A program made the translations under genes and the position numbers. From Prevotellaceae bacterium (GTDB lineage Bacteria; Bacteroidota; Bacteroidia; Bacteroidales; UBA932), in assembly GCA_031288865.1 (NCBI GenBank), contig JAITQN010000021.1, forward strand, positions 1 to 35,653: 35,653 nt of DNA, in the 5' to 3' direction. Shown here in pieces: positions 1 through 8,066 of the stretch; position 1 is the first letter of the stretch; every line of letters begins with the position of its first letter. The notes beneath the pieces are model-generated. The model did not search any database, was not told the origin of the DNA, and worked only from the letters and a program-made list of their open reading frames with translations.

Positions 1-92
1 ATGCTGTTGAGCAAACTCATGCACAAGTGCTTGTGTTCGCCGAAGATGCGTTTAAAGATCAGGTCGTTTTTCGGGTCGAGATATTTTGTCAT
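1..92 (-). CDS. Rpn family recombination-promoting nuclease / PD-(D/E)XK transposase-like protein, N-terminal fragment (runs off window start)
   Basis: Reverse complement from 92 reads MTKYLDPKNDLIFKRIFGEHKHLCMSLLNS..., the characteristic N-terminus of Rpn/PDDEXK_2 proteins (DPKNDxxFKxIFG). Confidence 0.8.
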   Translation of the reverse strand, partial: MTKYLDPKNDLIFKRIFGEHKHLCMSLLNS

Positions 93-124
93 AATCGAGC
101 GGTGCTTAAGTTATTAATACGCAG

Positions 125-156
125 CAAAGGTAAATAAAAGAAATTAAACAAACAAA
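125..156 (-). promoter_or_regulatory. Bacteroidetes-type promoter for the Rpn-family gene (TTTG-N20-TACCTTTG)
   Basis: Plus strand caaaggta (125-132) and caaa (153-156), exactly 20 nt apart, upstream of the start at 92. Confidence 0.6.
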
Positions 157-165
157 TAAAGTTGT

Positions 166-696
166 TTATTCGAAAAAGGAAAAATGCACGTTGCCGTAGT
201 GCCGGTGCTTCGTGCAGCGGGGATGCGCGCTGAAGTCGTGCTGGCGGCCGTGCTCCAGGATAAACACGCCGCCGGGCTTTAGCAGGTTCTTTTCGAGAAT
301 GCGCTGCGGGAGCGTCTCCACCCCGGAAAGGCCGTAGGGCGGGTCGGCGAAGATAATGTCGTATTGCACCGTGCAGATGTTAGGAAAGTCAAAAGCATTA
401 AGCCGTAGGGCGTGCAATTGCGACAGGCCGAAGCCCTGCGCCGTGTCTTTAATAAACCGGTGGTGCAGCGGGTGGATGTCTATCGTGTCGATGTAAGGGC
501 ATCCGCGCGAGGCCAGCTCGAAGCTGATGCTCCCGGTGCCCGCAAACAGATCAAGCGCCTGCACCGCCTGCAGGTCGTAGGTGTTTTCCAGGATATTGAA
601 GAGGCTCTCTTTGGCAAAGTCGGTGGTGGGGCGCGCCTGCATGCCGGCCGGCGGCGTGAGGGTTCTTCCGCGCAGGGTTCCGCTGATTATTCGCAT
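166..696 (-). CDS. rsmD: 16S rRNA (guanine(966)-N(2))-methyltransferase RsmD
   Basis: MRIISGTLRGRTL..., LDLFAGTGSISFELASRG (SAM motif I), FADPPYG (catalytic motif). Confidence 0.93.
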   Translation of the reverse strand: MRIISGTLRGRTLTPPAGMQARPTTDFAKESLFNILENTYDLQAVQALDLFAGTGSISFELASRGCPYIDTIDIHPLHHRFIKDTAQGFGLSQLHALRLNAFDFPNICTVQYDIIFADPPYGLSGVETLPQRILEKNLLKPGGVFILEHGRQHDFSAHPRCTKHRHYGNVHFSFFE

Positions 697-1502
697 AAGC
701 TGAGCAGCGGCAAAAGTTGAAATTCCGTGCCGGCGGCGTGTCCCAGCAGGCCGGCCACCTTGTTATGGTAAAGGGTTTTGACGCAGGGGTAGTAGCGCTG
801 CAGCACGGCGGTGTGGTCGCTTGATATGTCGCCCGACACATACACCGTGCTACTTGCGGGGTTCAGTTTCCACTGTTTCAAAATGTAGCCCGAATAATAG
901 AGGGCGTCGGTGAAGGTGTCGATGGGAAAAGCATTGCAGAGCACGAGCCGCCCTCCTGCATACAGGGCGAACGACGCCTGCGTGGGGCTCAGGTGCAGCA
1001 GAATCGCGTTGACAGGTTGCTGTTCGTCCAGCAGGCGGATGAGCGGCGCGTGCTGGTTGAGAAATACGACGCGGGACTGATACTGGTATAAGATGTTGGC
1101 CAGCGGGCCGGGTATGGTAAACACGTTCACGGCGTCGAGCGCGGGCAGCGGCGTGTAGTGTATTTCGTCCAGTTCGTCGAACGGAACCACGAACTCCATG
1201 TATGTGCGCAGGTGGCCGGTGTCGAACAGGGACGTCGGAATCAGGATCGACTTGTTCGACATAAACAGGCAGAAGCAGTTTTTGTAGCGTTGCGTCAGCA
1301 TGGGCTCCTGCCGGAACAGGTTGTGCATTTCGTGGTCGAGGGCGTTGTAGTCGGCCGCCGTGTAAGTGTATTTATGGAGCGCCTGGCACCTTCCGTCCGC
1401 GTCGCTGATGTAAAAATAAAATCCATTCAAGTCGGCTTGAATGGATAAGTTATATTGCGCTGACCGGGCAGGCGTGTAGGTGTTACTTACAAACTTCGGC
1501 AT
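687..1502 (-). CDS. DUF3822 family protein
   Basis: Full-length ORF directly upstream of rsmD with 10-bp overlap; Bacteroidetes rsmD-DUF3822 neighbourhood. Confidence 0.7.
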   Translation of the reverse strand: MPKFVSNTYTPARSAQYNLSIQADLNGFYFYISDADGRCQALHKYTYTAADYNALDHEMHNLFRQEPMLTQRYKNCFCLFMSNKSILIPTSLFDTGHLRTYMEFVVPFDELDEIHYTPLPALDAVNVFTIPGPLANILYQYQSRVVFLNQHAPLIRLLDEQQPVNAILLHLSPTQASFALYAGGRLVLCNAFPIDTFTDALYYSGYILKQWKLNPASSTVYVSGDISSDHTAVLQRYYPCVKTLYHNKVAGLLGHAAGTEFQLLPLLSLCE

Positions 1503-1511
1503 GACGGCATC

Positions 1512-2141
1512 TTATTCCCAGTTTCCGGCGTTGTTGTTCGGCTGGTCTACACTGCCCACTTTCAAACCCGAATAACGTTGCACATTCGACAGGTTTTTGT
1601 TGATTTCTTCCACATCGTGATTGATGTTCACCACCAATTGCCGGTTCAGGCCTTCTAAAACCACATCATTGGAAGCGCGCGCCTCGAACAGCGGAACGTT
1701 CACGCCCGACACATTTTTGACTGCGGCGCGCAGTTCGAATTCACCGCCCACCACCGGTATGAACCGCAGCGAATCGGCAAACAGGCCGTGTATGGAGCGC
1801 AGTTTGAGGTTGCTTCTCACGGGAACCGTGATGGTGTCGCGCCTTACTAATTTCTGCGCCACGGCCAGCGAGTCGTCCATCGACCCGGTTTGCCTCAGGA
1901 TTTTTATATCTCCGGTGTTGAAGAAATCAATCAAGGTGTCGAAACTTCCGGTATACACGCCGTAGCGCGCCTTGTAGGCCACTTCCACATCCCGGATATC
2001 TTTCAGGCGGTCGGTCACCTTGTCGTAGCGAAACTTTCGCTCCTGTTCAAAGCGAACGGGCTCGGAAATCCCGTTAATCAGAAAAAACGCCAAAGCGATG
2101 ATCGCGATGGGCATCAGTATGTATATAAGTAAATTTTTCAT
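1512..2141 (-). CDS. Conserved hypothetical protein with one N-terminal TM helix
   Basis: MKNLLIYILMPIAIIALAFFLINGI signal-anchor, then a soluble domain; in apparent operon with DUF3822 and rsmD. Confidence 0.6.
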   Translation of the reverse strand: MKNLLIYILMPIAIIALAFFLINGISEPVRFEQERKFRYDKVTDRLKDIRDVEVAYKARYGVYTGSFDTLIDFFNTGDIKILRQTGSMDDSLAVAQKLVRRDTITVPVRSNLKLRSIHGLFADSLRFIPVVGGEFELRAAVKNVSGVNVPLFEARASNDVVLEGLNRQLVVNINHDVEEINKNLSNVQRYSGLKVGSVDQPNNNAGNWE

Positions 2142-2265
2142 GACACAAAAGTACTAATTTTTATTGAAACCACCACATACAGGGCTAAATATTTTAAAAT
2201 TTTCGCAAAAACAGCCGTCTTCTCAAGTAATATTTGTATCTTCGCGAATTATAAATTTGTATTTT

Positions 2266-3309
2266 ATGGCAAACCGCTATATTGATTCCGCTTTAATTGC
2301 TGTGTTTTGTGATATGCTGAGGAGAGCCGGGAAGGTTTCGCTGGTTGTGCATGTGAACCCCGACGGTGATGCAATGGGCGCAAGTATAGCGTTGTATCAT
2401 TGTTTGCGCGTGCTGATGCCCGAGCTGGAAGTAGCCGTCGTGTCGCCCAACCGCTTTCCCGATTTTTTAAAGTGGATGGACGGCGCCGAAAACGTGTTTG
2501 TGTTCCGCGAGCGGCGCAAGGCGGTGAAGGAAGTCATCGCCACGTCGGACGTGCTGATATGCCTCGACTTTAACGCGCTGTCGCGGCTCGAAGACCTGGG
2601 CGAATTTATCGAATCGACGTCGATTCCGCGCGTGCTGATCGACCATCATATCGATCCGAAAAAAGAGGAATTTTTGCTGATGATCAGCGACGTGAAGGTG
2701 AGCTCCACGTCCGAGCTGATATTCCGTTTGGCAAAAGACATTCTCCCGTGCCCTTTGCCGCGGCCGGCCGCCGACGCCATCATGGCCGGCATGATGACCG
2801 ACACCAACATGTTTCGCGACAACAGCTCGAATCCCGATACGTTCAAAGTGGTGGCGGAGCTTCTGGAGATGGGCGTAGACAAGGAAAAAGTCTCGTCGCA
2901 GGTGTTTGATAACTTTTCGGTGAACCGGGTGAAGCTGCTGGGCTTTGCGCTCAGTGAGAAGATGGTGGTGCTGCCCGAATACCACGCGGCCTACATTTCG
3001 GTTTCGCAAAGTGAGCTGGGCAACTTTTCGTTTCAGCCGGGCGACACGGAAGGCTTTGTGAACTACCCGCTGAACATAAAGGGCGTGAACCTGTCGGCCT
3101 ACATTTCGGAGCAGTTAGACGGCTCCATCCGGTTCTCGTTCCGCTCGCGCGGCGCGTTTTCCGTAAACGATTTCGCGCGCCGGCACTTCGCCGGAGGCGG
3201 GCATAAGAACGCAGCCGGAGGCCGCATGGAAACTTCGCTCGACAACGCCATAGCGGAATATATAAAGCAATTGGAATACTACAAGGATGAAATATCGGCT
3301 TCGATATAA
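2266..3309 (+). CDS. DHH family phosphoesterase (bifunctional oligoribonuclease / PAP phosphatase NrnA-like)
   Basis: VHVNPDGDAMGAS (DHH motif I variant), IDHHID (motif III), GGGHKNAAGG (DHHA1). Start taken at ATG 2266 (MANRYIDSAL...), not the upstream TTG at 2164. Confidence 0.88.
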   Translation: MANRYIDSALIAVFCDMLRRAGKVSLVVHVNPDGDAMGASIALYHCLRVLMPELEVAVVSPNRFPDFLKWMDGAENVFVFRERRKAVKEVIATSDVLICLDFNALSRLEDLGEFIESTSIPRVLIDHHIDPKKEEFLLMISDVKVSSTSELIFRLAKDILPCPLPRPAADAIMAGMMTDTNMFRDNSSNPDTFKVVAELLEMGVDKEKVSSQVFDNFSVNRVKLLGFALSEKMVVLPEYHAAYISVSQSELGNFSFQPGDTEGFVNYPLNIKGVNLSAYISEQLDGSIRFSFRSRGAFSVNDFARRHFAGGGHKNAAGGRMETSLDNAIAEYIKQLEYYKDEISASI

Positions 3310-3811
3310 TTTGATATGGCTGCTTCTGCCGGTGTGGCTGGCCTGCGCGAACAGCGAGCCGCGCAAGGCGGTGGCGCCCGCCCAACCCGCACCCGAAGCG
3401 CTGGCCATGGAAGCGGTAAACAAACAGCTGGCGGAGAAAGACCGCGACATCATGGAGGCGTTTATCCGCCGCAAGGGATGGGCGATGCAACTTTACCCCG
3501 ACGGCTACTACGCCATGATATTGAAAGAGGGGAGAGGCCCCGCGGTGAAAGACGGGTCGCAGGTGGAATGCCGCTGCACCGTGCGCCTGCTCAACGGCAC
3601 GCTGTGTTATGACCGGCAACATCGCCAATTTACGGTAGGCCGGACAAATGAAATCATGGGACTGCACAAGGCTTTGCTGCATTTAAGGAAAGGTACGGAG
3701 GCGCGGTTTATCTTCCCGCCGCATCTGGCCTACGGCTTGCCGGGCGACCGCGACAGAATACCCGCACGCGCCATCGTGCTGTTTGAAGTGGAATTATTAC
3801 AGGTAAGCTGA
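3287..3811 (+). CDS. FKBP-type peptidyl-prolyl cis-trans isomerase lipoprotein (GldI-like)
   Basis: Lipobox-like LPVWLACANS, then VKDGSQVECRCTVRLLNGTLCYD and FIFPPHLAYGLPGD...IPARAIVLFEVELLQV (FKBP core). Confidence 0.82.
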   Translation: MKYRLRYNLIWLLLPVWLACANSEPRKAVAPAQPAPEALAMEAVNKQLAEKDRDIMEAFIRRKGWAMQLYPDGYYAMILKEGRGPAVKDGSQVECRCTVRLLNGTLCYDRQHRQFTVGRTNEIMGLHKALLHLRKGTEARFIFPPHLAYGLPGDRDRIPARAIVLFEVELLQVS

Positions 3812-4296
3812 TGCGTTGTATGATATACATATTAGGCGGCCTGCTGGCGCTGCCGGCTTGTACGGCCGAGAGCATAAAGACAAGCTTGTTGCAGCAGGAA
3901 AAGGACATCGAACGGTATATCGAAACGCTGAAAAAAAATACCGAAAACCCTGTCGACACGGTATATTATTTTGGCGGCGTGTACCGGGTGGTGCTGGAAG
4001 CGGGCGTTGGTGAGGGCGCCGCGGCCGGCGATTCGGTGGTGTTCGATTATAAAGCGTATATGTTCGCTTCGGGGAAAGGCGCCGTATATGATTCCCTGCA
4101 GCACGAACGCGGCACGCTGGGGCAGGGGAGCTACTTCGCAGGACTTGAAACCGGCCTCACCGGCATGCTCGAAGGCGAACAGGCGCAAGTCATTCTTACC
4201 AGCGAAAAAGGATACGGCAGCGTAGCTGTGGGCATCGTGCCCCCTAACACGCCGCTACTTTTTGAAATAAAAATGGATCGTGTAGTAAAAAATTAA
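3811..4296 (+). CDS. FKBP-type peptidyl-prolyl cis-trans isomerase lipoprotein
   Basis: Lipobox-like LLALPACTAES; AGDSVVFDYKAYMFASGKGAVYDS and EKGYGSVAVGIVPPNTPLLFEIKMDRV. Confidence 0.82.
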   Translation: MRCMIYILGGLLALPACTAESIKTSLLQQEKDIERYIETLKKNTENPVDTVYYFGGVYRVVLEAGVGEGAAAGDSVVFDYKAYMFASGKGAVYDSLQHERGTLGQGSYFAGLETGLTGMLEGEQAQVILTSEKGYGSVAVGIVPPNTPLLFEIKMDRVVKN

Positions 4297-4300
4297 GTAT

Positions 4301-5275
4301 ATGAACAGGCTGAAGCAAACCGTTTATTTGATAACCGTATTGGCACTCGCGGCGTCGTGCGCCAGAGAAGTGCCGGAAGACAGCGACACGCTGGAACAGC
4401 ACTATATCGAAGCGTATATAAAGACGAATTATCCCGACAAGAAGCCGGAGGCGTCGGGCTTGTATTTCCTTTCCCATACGGAAAACTCGGCGGGTACACC
4501 TACGGCTGCCAACGATATGGTTTATATCCGTTACACCAGCCGCACGCTGTCCGGAAACGTTGCCGAAACATCAGATTCCACCATCGCCATGCAGCTGGGC
4601 GCACATTCCTACACCGTGTATTATGGGCCTAAGCTGTTCAGTTTGGCCGAGGGCGCCACGCTGGTGGGGATCCGGGAGGCTTTGCTCAGCATGAAAACCG
4701 GCGAAAAAGTATCCATACTGATGCCGTCAAAGCTGTCGACCACGGGCGTGTCGGCCTCCAGACTCTACAGTGCACCGATGCTCTATGACCTCGAACTGTT
4801 CCGCGTAGTGCCCGATATCACAACGTTCCAGACCGACTCGCTGGAACACTATAAAGAGAAATACTATTCCGGCGCCGAAGCCATACAAGAGAATGTCTAT
4901 TTCGCCACATTGAAGAATGGTACCGACGAACCGCCTGCCGCCGACGACACGGTGATTGTACGCTATGTGGGCGCGCTGCTCGACGGCTTCGTGTTCGACA
5001 CCAATATTAAGGATACCGCGCAATTGCATTACAGAAAGAATTTCGACAAAACGGCCACCTACGACGCCCTCACGGTAATTATAAAAGACGAGGTGTCGTC
5101 GATGGATGTCGTGCAGGGTTTCGCCTACGCCCTGCAGCGGATGAAAGCAGAGGAGGAGGCGGTCGTCTTTTTCTCGTCCGACTACGGCTACCAGACCACC
5201 ACCAGCGGGCAAATCCAGCCCTACTCCATGCTGCGCTTTTATATCAAACTGGAACACATCGGGCGGGTGCAGTAA
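4301..5275 (+). CDS. FKBP-type PPIase lipoprotein, probably with two FKBP-like domains
   Basis: Lipobox-like LALAASCAREV; two FKBP-like segments (ANDMVYIRYTSRTLSG... and ADDTVIVRYVGALLDGFVFDTN...QRMKAEEEAVVFFSSDYGY). Confidence 0.72.
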   Translation: MNRLKQTVYLITVLALAASCAREVPEDSDTLEQHYIEAYIKTNYPDKKPEASGLYFLSHTENSAGTPTAANDMVYIRYTSRTLSGNVAETSDSTIAMQLGAHSYTVYYGPKLFSLAEGATLVGIREALLSMKTGEKVSILMPSKLSTTGVSASRLYSAPMLYDLELFRVVPDITTFQTDSLEHYKEKYYSGAEAIQENVYFATLKNGTDEPPAADDTVIVRYVGALLDGFVFDTNIKDTAQLHYRKNFDKTATYDALTVIIKDEVSSMDVVQGFAYALQRMKAEEEAVVFFSSDYGYQTTTSGQIQPYSMLRFYIKLEHIGRVQ

Positions 5276-5293
5276 CGCGCTTCATTTAGAAAC

Positions 5294-5356
5294 CGTCCAC
5301 CCCCGCCCTTCGGGCACCCCCGCCAGCGGGGGACACGTCCACCCCCGCCCTTCGGG
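5294..5356. repeat. Two exact copies of cgtccacccccgcccttcggg, 42-bp period
   Basis: Copies at 5294-5314 and 5336-5356; between them the hairpin CCCCCGC-CA-GCGGGGG (5317-5332). Confidence 0.9.
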
Positions 5357-5362
5357 ACATCT

Positions 5363-5379
5363 CCCCCTCTCCGAGGGGG
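5363..5379. repeat. GC-rich hairpin CCCCCTC-TCC-GAGGGGG
   Basis: Perfect 7-bp arms, 3-nt loop. Confidence 0.9.
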
Positions 5380-5412
5380 TGGCCGGAGGCCGGGGGAGGA
5401 CAGCCCATACTT

Positions 5413-5517
5413 CCCGGGCTTTAGCCCCTAACCTTGGGGCTTTAGCCCCTAACCTTGGGGCTTTAGCCCCTAACCTTGGGGCTTTAGCCCCTAACCCTGG
5501 GGCTGTAGCCCATGACC
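5413..5517. repeat. Tandem array: 5 copies of a 21-bp unit (ttGGGGCTttAGCCCCtaacc)
   Basis: Units at 5413, 5434, 5455, 5476, 5497; three central copies identical, edge copies degenerate; each unit carries the palindrome GGGGCT-TT-AGCCCC. Confidence 0.92.
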
Positions 5518-5593
5518 ATCCGGTTTTCAAAGAAATAACATGAGCGCGATAATCCCGTAATGGAATTCTGATCCACCTTTATCTATTCTTTAT

Positions 5594-5622
5594 CGTGTTG
5601 GCGGGTTGCACCCGCCAACACG
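5594..5622. terminator. Perfect 13-bp-arm hairpin CGTGTTGGCGGGT-TGC-ACCCGCCAACACG between convergent genes, possible bidirectional terminator
   Basis: Perfect inverted repeat with 3-nt loop, followed by ttta on plus and by ataaag on minus; no strong U-tract. Confidence 0.5.
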
Positions 5623-5712
5623 TTTATCAACCTTTATCCTGCCCTCCTCCGGCCTCCGGCCACCCCCGCGAGCGGGGGACAGTTCACGGCCTCCGGGCGT
5701 AGATGTTAATTT

Positions 5713-7065
5713 TTACAAAAAGTTGAATAAACGGCTCCAGCGGATGTTCATGGGAAAGCGCTTGTTCTTGTCGATCGACAGCCAAACCATGGCCGGCGAG
5801 CCTACAATGTGGTCTTCGGGCACAAAGCCCCAGTAGCGCGAATCCAGCGAATTGTGGCGGTTGTCGCCCATCATGAAATAGTAGTCCATCGTAAAGGTGT
5901 AGCGGGCTGTTTCAACGCCATTAATATATATGACGCTGTCGGCCACACTCAGGCTATTGTGTTCGTAAACCGTGATAATGCGTTCGTAGAGCGCGAGGTT
6001 CTCCGGCGTCAGGGTCACCGTGGCGCCCTTTGCCGGCACCCACAGCGGCCCGAGGTTGTCGCGCGTCCAGGGATAAGCGGTGGAGAACGGGAAGATGGCC
6101 GCAGGGAAGTCGGGGTAATCGGGCGGGTAGATGTCGTCGTTTTGCAGCACCTCCGTCACGTTGGGGAGCGCCTTCAGCTGCGCCACGTTGTCGTCGCACA
6201 GGAGCAGGTGGGTGTAGCCCGGCAGGCGGCCGTTGAAAACCGCTTCTTCCGCCGGAATCTGCATCTTTTCCAACACCCGCGGATTGATTTGAGTGCCGTT
6301 GGTTTTCACCATGTAGGAATATTGTATGCCCTCGTGCGGCGTTTCCTGCCGGCCGTTCCGCCACATCCTGCCGTGGCGCACTTCGAGCGTGTCGCCGGCC
6401 ACCGCCACGCAGCGCTTTACGTAATTGTCTTTTTTATCTACCGGCCGCGTAACGAGCGGGCCGTAGGCGTCGACGGTGTGCTTGCGCCCGTTAAGCCGCA
6501 CGTGGGTGTAGTAATCCTGCGTGGGCGCCTGCAGCATCACCGTATCGCCGTGCGGGAAGCTGAACACCACAATGTCGCCGGCTTTCACGGTGCTCCGGCC
6601 GGCCATGCGCCGGTAGTCCCATTTCAGCCACTCCACATACGAGGGGACATTCAGCACGGGAATGGTATTGTGCACAAGGGGCAGCGACAGCGGCGTAGAG
6701 GGTATGCGCGGGCCGTAGTACGACTTGCTGACGAACAGGTAATCTCCGGTCATCAGGCTGCGCTCCATCGACGAGGTGGGGATGACATACGCCTCGAAAA
6801 AATACATGCGGATGAACGTGGCGGCAATCAACGCGAAGATAAGCGCGTCGAGCCAGTCGAGCCACGTGTTGCGCTTCTCGCCCTCCCTGTAGGCCTTTTT
6901 CCAGAAGGCCCATTTCACTTTTTTCGTAATATACAGGTCGAACACCACCGCCAGCCCCAGCAGCCACCAGTAATTCCCGAGCCATATCACCCACAGCAGG
7001 TAACACAGGGCTACCATACCGAATTTAAACTTTCTGTCGCCGACAATCCGCCGTATCTTTTCCAT
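5713..7065 (-). CDS. lepB: Signal peptidase I
   Basis: PTSSMERSLMTGDYLFVSK (catalytic Ser box), VKRCVAVAGDTLEV (Lys box), YFMMGDNRHNSLDSRYWGFVPEDHIVG. Confidence 0.93.
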   Translation of the reverse strand: MEKIRRIVGDRKFKFGMVALCYLLWVIWLGNYWWLLGLAVVFDLYITKKVKWAFWKKAYREGEKRNTWLDWLDALIFALIAATFIRMYFFEAYVIPTSSMERSLMTGDYLFVSKSYYGPRIPSTPLSLPLVHNTIPVLNVPSYVEWLKWDYRRMAGRSTVKAGDIVVFSFPHGDTVMLQAPTQDYYTHVRLNGRKHTVDAYGPLVTRPVDKKDNYVKRCVAVAGDTLEVRHGRMWRNGRQETPHEGIQYSYMVKTNGTQINPRVLEKMQIPAEEAVFNGRLPGYTHLLLCDDNVAQLKALPNVTEVLQNDDIYPPDYPDFPAAIFPFSTAYPWTRDNLGPLWVPAKGATVTLTPENLALYERIITVYEHNSLSVADSVIYINGVETARYTFTMDYYFMMGDNRHNSLDSRYWGFVPEDHIVGSPAMVWLSIDKNKRFPMNIRWSRLFNFL

Positions 7066-7090
7066 ACTGATATTTTATTATTTAAGCAAA

Positions 7091-7098
7091 CAAAGATA
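7091..7098 (-). promoter_or_regulatory. -7 element (TATCTTTG) upstream of lepB
   Basis: Reverse complement of caaagata fits the Bacteroidetes TAnnTTTG consensus; no TTTG 20 nt upstream. Confidence 0.5.
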
Positions 7099-7108
7099 AT
7101 AGAAATAT

Positions 7109-7140
7109 TTTGTTTAAGTGGAAGAAATCGGTTAAATTTG
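7109..7140 (+). promoter_or_regulatory. Bacteroidetes-type promoter (TTTG-N20-TAAATTTG) for the nucleoside phosphorylase gene
   Basis: TTTG 7109-7112, spacer 7113-7132, TAAATTTG 7133-7140; ATG at 7167. Confidence 0.65.
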
Positions 7141-7166
7141 TAATTTAACGGTTAAATCAACAAAGC

Positions 7167-8066
7167 ATGACACGCATTATCCCAACTTCAGAACTAATCA
7201 TCAACCCCGACGGGTCGATATTCCATCTTCACATCCGGCCCCACCAGCTGGCCGATACGGTGCTTTTAGTAGGCGATCCGGGACGGGTAAAAACGATATC
7301 GGATTATTTCGACAGGGTGGAGCACCGCACGGAAAACCGCGAGTTTGTGGGTTGTACCGGGAGCTACAAGGGGAAGCGGCTCACGGTGCTGTCGACGGGC
7401 ATCGGCACCGACAACATCGACATTGTGGTCACGGAGCTCGATGCGCTGGTTAATGTCGACTTCGCCACCCGCCGGGTGAAGCCCGAACACCGCACGCTGA
7501 ACCTTATCCGCATCGGCACGTCGGGCTCCATGCAGGACGACATCACGATCGGCACGCCGGTGCTGTCGGCCATTTCCATCGGGTTCGACGGGCTGCTGAA
7601 CTTCTACGCCGGTCGCGACGCGGTGTGCCTGCCCGACTACGAGGCGGCGTTCACCGCCCACATGCAGTGGCGGGCGCAGCTCCCGGCGCCGTACTTCGTG
7701 GCGGCTTCCGAGAAGCTCATCCGCTTCTTCGCCGGCATTACGGTGGCGGGGATGACGATCTCGGCGCCGGGCTTCTACGGCCCGCAGGGGCGTGTAGTCC
7801 GCCTGCCCCTCGCCGACCCGCAGATTAACGAAAAGATACGCGCTTTCCGTTACCACAACAAGGCCATTACCAATTACGAGATGGAGAGTTCGGCGCTGGC
7901 CGGGCTGTCGCGGCTGCTCGGCCACGAGGCGGTCACCATTTGCTACATCATCGCCGACCGCGTTCACCAAAAGGCCAACGCCGAATACAAGAACACCGGC
8001 GCGGGCGCCCATTCTATTGTGAATATGATTGAGGAAATTCTGGATAAATTGCCGGCGCTGTCATAG
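7167..8066 (+). CDS. Nucleoside phosphorylase (uridine phosphorylase-like)
   Basis: VLLVGDPGRVKTISDYFD, STGIGTDNIDIVVTELDAL, RIGTSGSMQDDITIGTPV, TNYEMESSALAGLSRLLGH: nucleoside phosphorylase family motifs. Confidence 0.88.
   Translation: MTRIIPTSELIINPDGSIFHLHIRPHQLADTVLLVGDPGRVKTISDYFDRVEHRTENREFVGCTGSYKGKRLTVLSTGIGTDNIDIVVTELDALVNVDFATRRVKPEHRTLNLIRIGTSGSMQDDITIGTPVLSAISIGFDGLLNFYAGRDAVCLPDYEAAFTAHMQWRAQLPAPYFVAASEKLIRFFAGITVAGMTISAPGFYGPQGRVVRLPLADPQINEKIRAFRYHNKAITNYEMESSALAGLSRLLGHEAVTICYIIADRVHQKANAEYKNTGAGAHSIVNMIEEILDKLPALS

Larger units (their letters stand above)
5379..5663. repeat. Imperfect 25-bp inverted repeat (5379-5403 / 5639-5663) enclosing a tandem array and a palindrome
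   Basis: Reverse complement of 5379-5403, CTGTCCTCCCCCGGCCTCCGGCCAC, matches 5639-5663 CTGCCCTCCTCCGGCCTCCGGCCAC at 23 of 25 positions. Confidence 0.85.

Noticed and set aside
5413-5517. Possible CRISPR array
   Set aside because: 21-bp units follow each other with no unique spacers and no cas genes nearby; simple tandem repeat.
5282-5530. Minus-strand 82-aa ORF with LGAKAPR repeats
   Set aside because: It is the translation of the tandem repeat and GC hairpins; frame is open because the period is a multiple of three. No independent coding evidence.
5809-7143. 444-aa plus-strand ORF
   Set aside because: Antisense to lepB, which has clear catalytic motifs; mirrored open frame from codon bias.
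7167-8066. Nucleoside phosphorylase as MqnB (futalosine hydrolase) partner of mqnA
   Set aside because: Length and motifs fit a uridine phosphorylase-like enzyme better, and it is 7 kb from mqnA with its own promoter.
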